Origin: Bin55 sp965220235
GTDB lineage: Bacteria > Pseudomonadota > Gammaproteobacteria > Pseudomonadales > Azotimanducaceae
DNA: 64,000 nucleotides
Reading direction: 5' to 3'
Assembly: GCA_965220235.1 (NCBI GenBank)
Contig: OZ244815.1
Coordinates: 992,001-1,056,000 of the forward strand
This document shows, piece by piece, positions 62,320-64,000 of this stretch. The position numbers and the translations under genes were made by a program. Within the stretch, counting starts at the first letter, position 1; each line of letters starts with the position of its first letter. Under the pieces are notes generated by a model. It saw only the letters and a list, made by a program, of their open reading frames with translations, was not told the origin of the DNA and did no database searches.

Positions 62320-64000
62320 ATGGGCTCGATCGTTGAAAGACGGCGTATACCCGCGATCCGGTTTTGTAGCTTGTGTTTAGTCTGTTTCGCGACCCTAACT
62401 GCTATCGGATTGACGAGACCTCTCGTTGCGGATGAAGACGTCGCTTCAATCGAGGAAATCACTGTCACGGCGATGCGACGTGCTGAAGGTGTCTACGACG
62501 TTCCCGCGGCGCTTTCAGTATTTAAAAGTGAGGATATGGAAGATCAAGGAATTGTTGATCTTGTCGACGTCGGTAAGTTCGTTCCGAATCTGAATATCAC
62601 GACGTTTTCTGCAGGTCACACCTCGTCCGCAAACCCATTCATACGCGGTATTGGATTACAAGACCACTTGATCACGACAGATCCAGGCGTGAGTGTGTAT
62701 CTTGATGGTGTTTATCTTGGACGTCAGATCGGTCAGCACTGGAATCTAAAGAACATTGAACGAGTAGAAGTTCTACGAGGTCCGCAAGGGACGCTCTACG
62801 GTCGTAATTCAATCGGTGGTGCAATGAACATCATCACTACTACGCCAGGTGTAACCCCAGGTCGATCGTTCGATGTTCGAATCGGCTCACGGCACCGTCT
62901 CGACACGAATGCCCATATCGACACCAATCTAACCGATCAGGTAGCAATCGCTCTATCGATTGGAATGCGAAGACGGGGTGGAGTGGGTGACTTCGTGAAC
63001 CTTCCAGACATCGGCATTGAGGTCGGTGAAATGCGCGAACTTTCTGGACGATTAGCCCTTTCCTGGGAGATCAATCCGGAAGTTTCAATGGGACTCGTGC
63101 TCGACGCAAACGATGCAGAAAACGGATTGAATCCGTACACGACGCACATCGACGAGCTTCGTTTTGGAGCACTTTATGCGAACGGGTATCGAAATTCGGA
63201 TGTGAGTGTCGATCCGTACGACAATCGTACAGGCCAAGAAAATCAAGTACAGACCACAAACACTGCGCGCGGACTTGCGATCACGTTGGAGTGGTATCCC
63301 TCAGAGCAACTCTCGACCAAACTCATCGCTAGTGAACGAGAATCGAACTATCGGGCAGGGCTAGACGACGACTCACTCTTCGACGATTTCCTCAGCTTCC
63401 CAGAGGAAGGCGATGCGGATCAGACGTATATCGAAGGTCAGATAACTGGGAACTTTGATCGCTATGACTTCGTCGCAGGATTTCTAGACTTCGAAGAACG
63501 CGGAGGGAATACGCAGGATCCGACCGTATTCCTGGGATTCAAAGGACGTTTTGAGCTAAACCAGCAAGTTGATAGCAGGGCGGTATTTTTAAATGTCGGG
63601 AGGGTACTCACCGAACGCTGGCGTTTGAGCATTGGATTACGCAATACCGAAGACAGGAAACACGCGTCAACCAATGTAGGCACTGGGTTAGTTTCGCGCG
63701 AACAAACATGGTCTGAATTGAATTGGGACTTGACGACTAGATACAGTTTTCGCGATCGGCTTTCCGCATACGCAACTGCACAGAGCGGGTATCAGTCGGG
63801 CCAATTCCCGGCGCGTCCGTACTGTCTATTTGTAGACGCAAATTGCTTCACGGCAGGGGACAACATAACGGCGTTGAATTACGAGGTCGGCTTCAAGGGT
63901 CAGATCAATTCCAACCTTGAGTTGAGTGCTGCGGTATTTCGAACACAGTACTTTGATTTGCCATATCAAGTCAGCACCACATCAGGGGATGGCTTCGACA
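62320..64000 (+). CDS. TonB-dependent receptor, 3' end cut by window edge
   Basis: The open frame runs to the window end. A signal sequence (RFCSLCLVCFATLTAIGLTRPLVA) precedes a TonB-box region IEEITVTAMRR. The plug domain has PNLNITTFSAG, FIRGIG, DGVYLGRQ and IERVEVLRGPQGTLYGRNSIGG, which are diagnostic. About 560 residues of a usual 700-800 are present. The ATG at 62320 gives MGSIVERRR; in-frame TTG codons at 62278, 62299 and 62311 are alternatives. It may import the substrate of the IorAB enzyme beside it. Confidence 0.9.
   Translation, partial: MGSIVERRRIPAIRFCSLCLVCFATLTAIGLTRPLVADEDVASIEEITVTAMRRAEGVYDVPAALSVFKSEDMEDQGIVDLVDVGKFVPNLNITTFSAGHTSSANPFIRGIGLQDHLITTDPGVSVYLDGVYLGRQIGQHWNLKNIERVEVLRGPQGTLYGRNSIGGAMNIITTTPGVTPGRSFDVRIGSRHRLDTNAHIDTNLTDQVAIALSIGMRRRGGVGDFVNLPDIGIEVGEMRELSGRLALSWEINPEVSMGLVLDANDAENGLNPYTTHIDELRFGALYANGYRNSDVSVDPYDNRTGQENQVQTTNTARGLAITLEWYPSEQLSTKLIASERESNYRAGLDDDSLFDDFLSFPEEGDADQTYIEGQITGNFDRYDFVAGFLDFEERGGNTQDPTVFLGFKGRFELNQQVDSRAVFLNVGRVLTERWRLSIGLRNTEDRKHASTNVGTGLVSREQTWSELNWDLTTRYSFRDRLSAYATAQSGYQSGQFPARPYCLFVDANCFTAGDNITALNYEVGFKGQINSNLELSAAVFRTQYFDLPYQVSTTSGDGFD

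Noticed and set aside
1..64000. CRISPR arrays, insertion sequences, prophage or rRNA genes
   Set aside because: No regularly spaced repeats, transposase, integrase or rRNA sequence was seen.

Overview
The window is a contiguous piece of a gammaproteobacterial chromosome of moderate G+C. Gene order for the first 47 kb follows the conserved gammaproteobacterial backbone: dapE-dapC-glnD-map on the minus strand, then rpsB-tsf-pyrH-frr-uppS-cdsA-rseP-bamA-skp-lpxD-fabZ-lpxB-rnhB-dnaE-tilS-pyrG-kdsA-eno-ftsB-truD-pcm-nlpD, then fdxA, mutS, recA-recX, alaS-lysC-csrA and two tRNA genes. Exported S9 peptidases, a TonB-dependent receptor and a molybdenum hydroxylase suggest a free-living heterotroph, but I cannot name the genus from sequence alone.

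Region 1 (1-33096) holds lysine/diaminopimelate synthesis, nitrogen sensing, translation factors, outer-membrane and lipid A biogenesis, replication and glycolysis, packed with 4-base overlaps and many non-ATG starts. Several genes usual in this backbone are missing from their slots: dxr, ispD and ispF (the MEP isoprenoid route), lpxA, accA, surE and rpoS. uppS and a DUF368 undecaprenyl-phosphate translocase remain, so isoprenoids must come from genes outside the window. bamA has a candidate sigma-E promoter. pyrG appears to start at a rare CTG codon.

Region 2 (33265-47957) holds fdxA, a SPOR-domain protein, an overlapping pair of an APH-fold kinase and a class-III PLP enzyme (possibly a kinase plus phospho-lyase module) downstream of mutS, recA-recX, an exported S9 peptidase, alaS-lysC-csrA, and tRNA-Arg(ACG) and tRNA-Ser(GCT).

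Region 3 (47958-64000) is accessory. It begins at the tRNA-Ser gene with a conspicuously G+C-rich sodC. It continues with a small DUF4199 membrane protein, a decayed GNAT acetyltransferase, a CPBP protease-like protein, a P-loop kinase-like protein, a tannase/feruloyl-esterase family protein and a PLP aminotransferase. Then come an FbpABC-type ferric iron importer with an uncharacterised periplasmic protein, and an IorAB-type molybdenum hydroxylase followed by a TonB-dependent receptor that runs off the window end. I see no CRISPR array, insertion sequence or phage genes.
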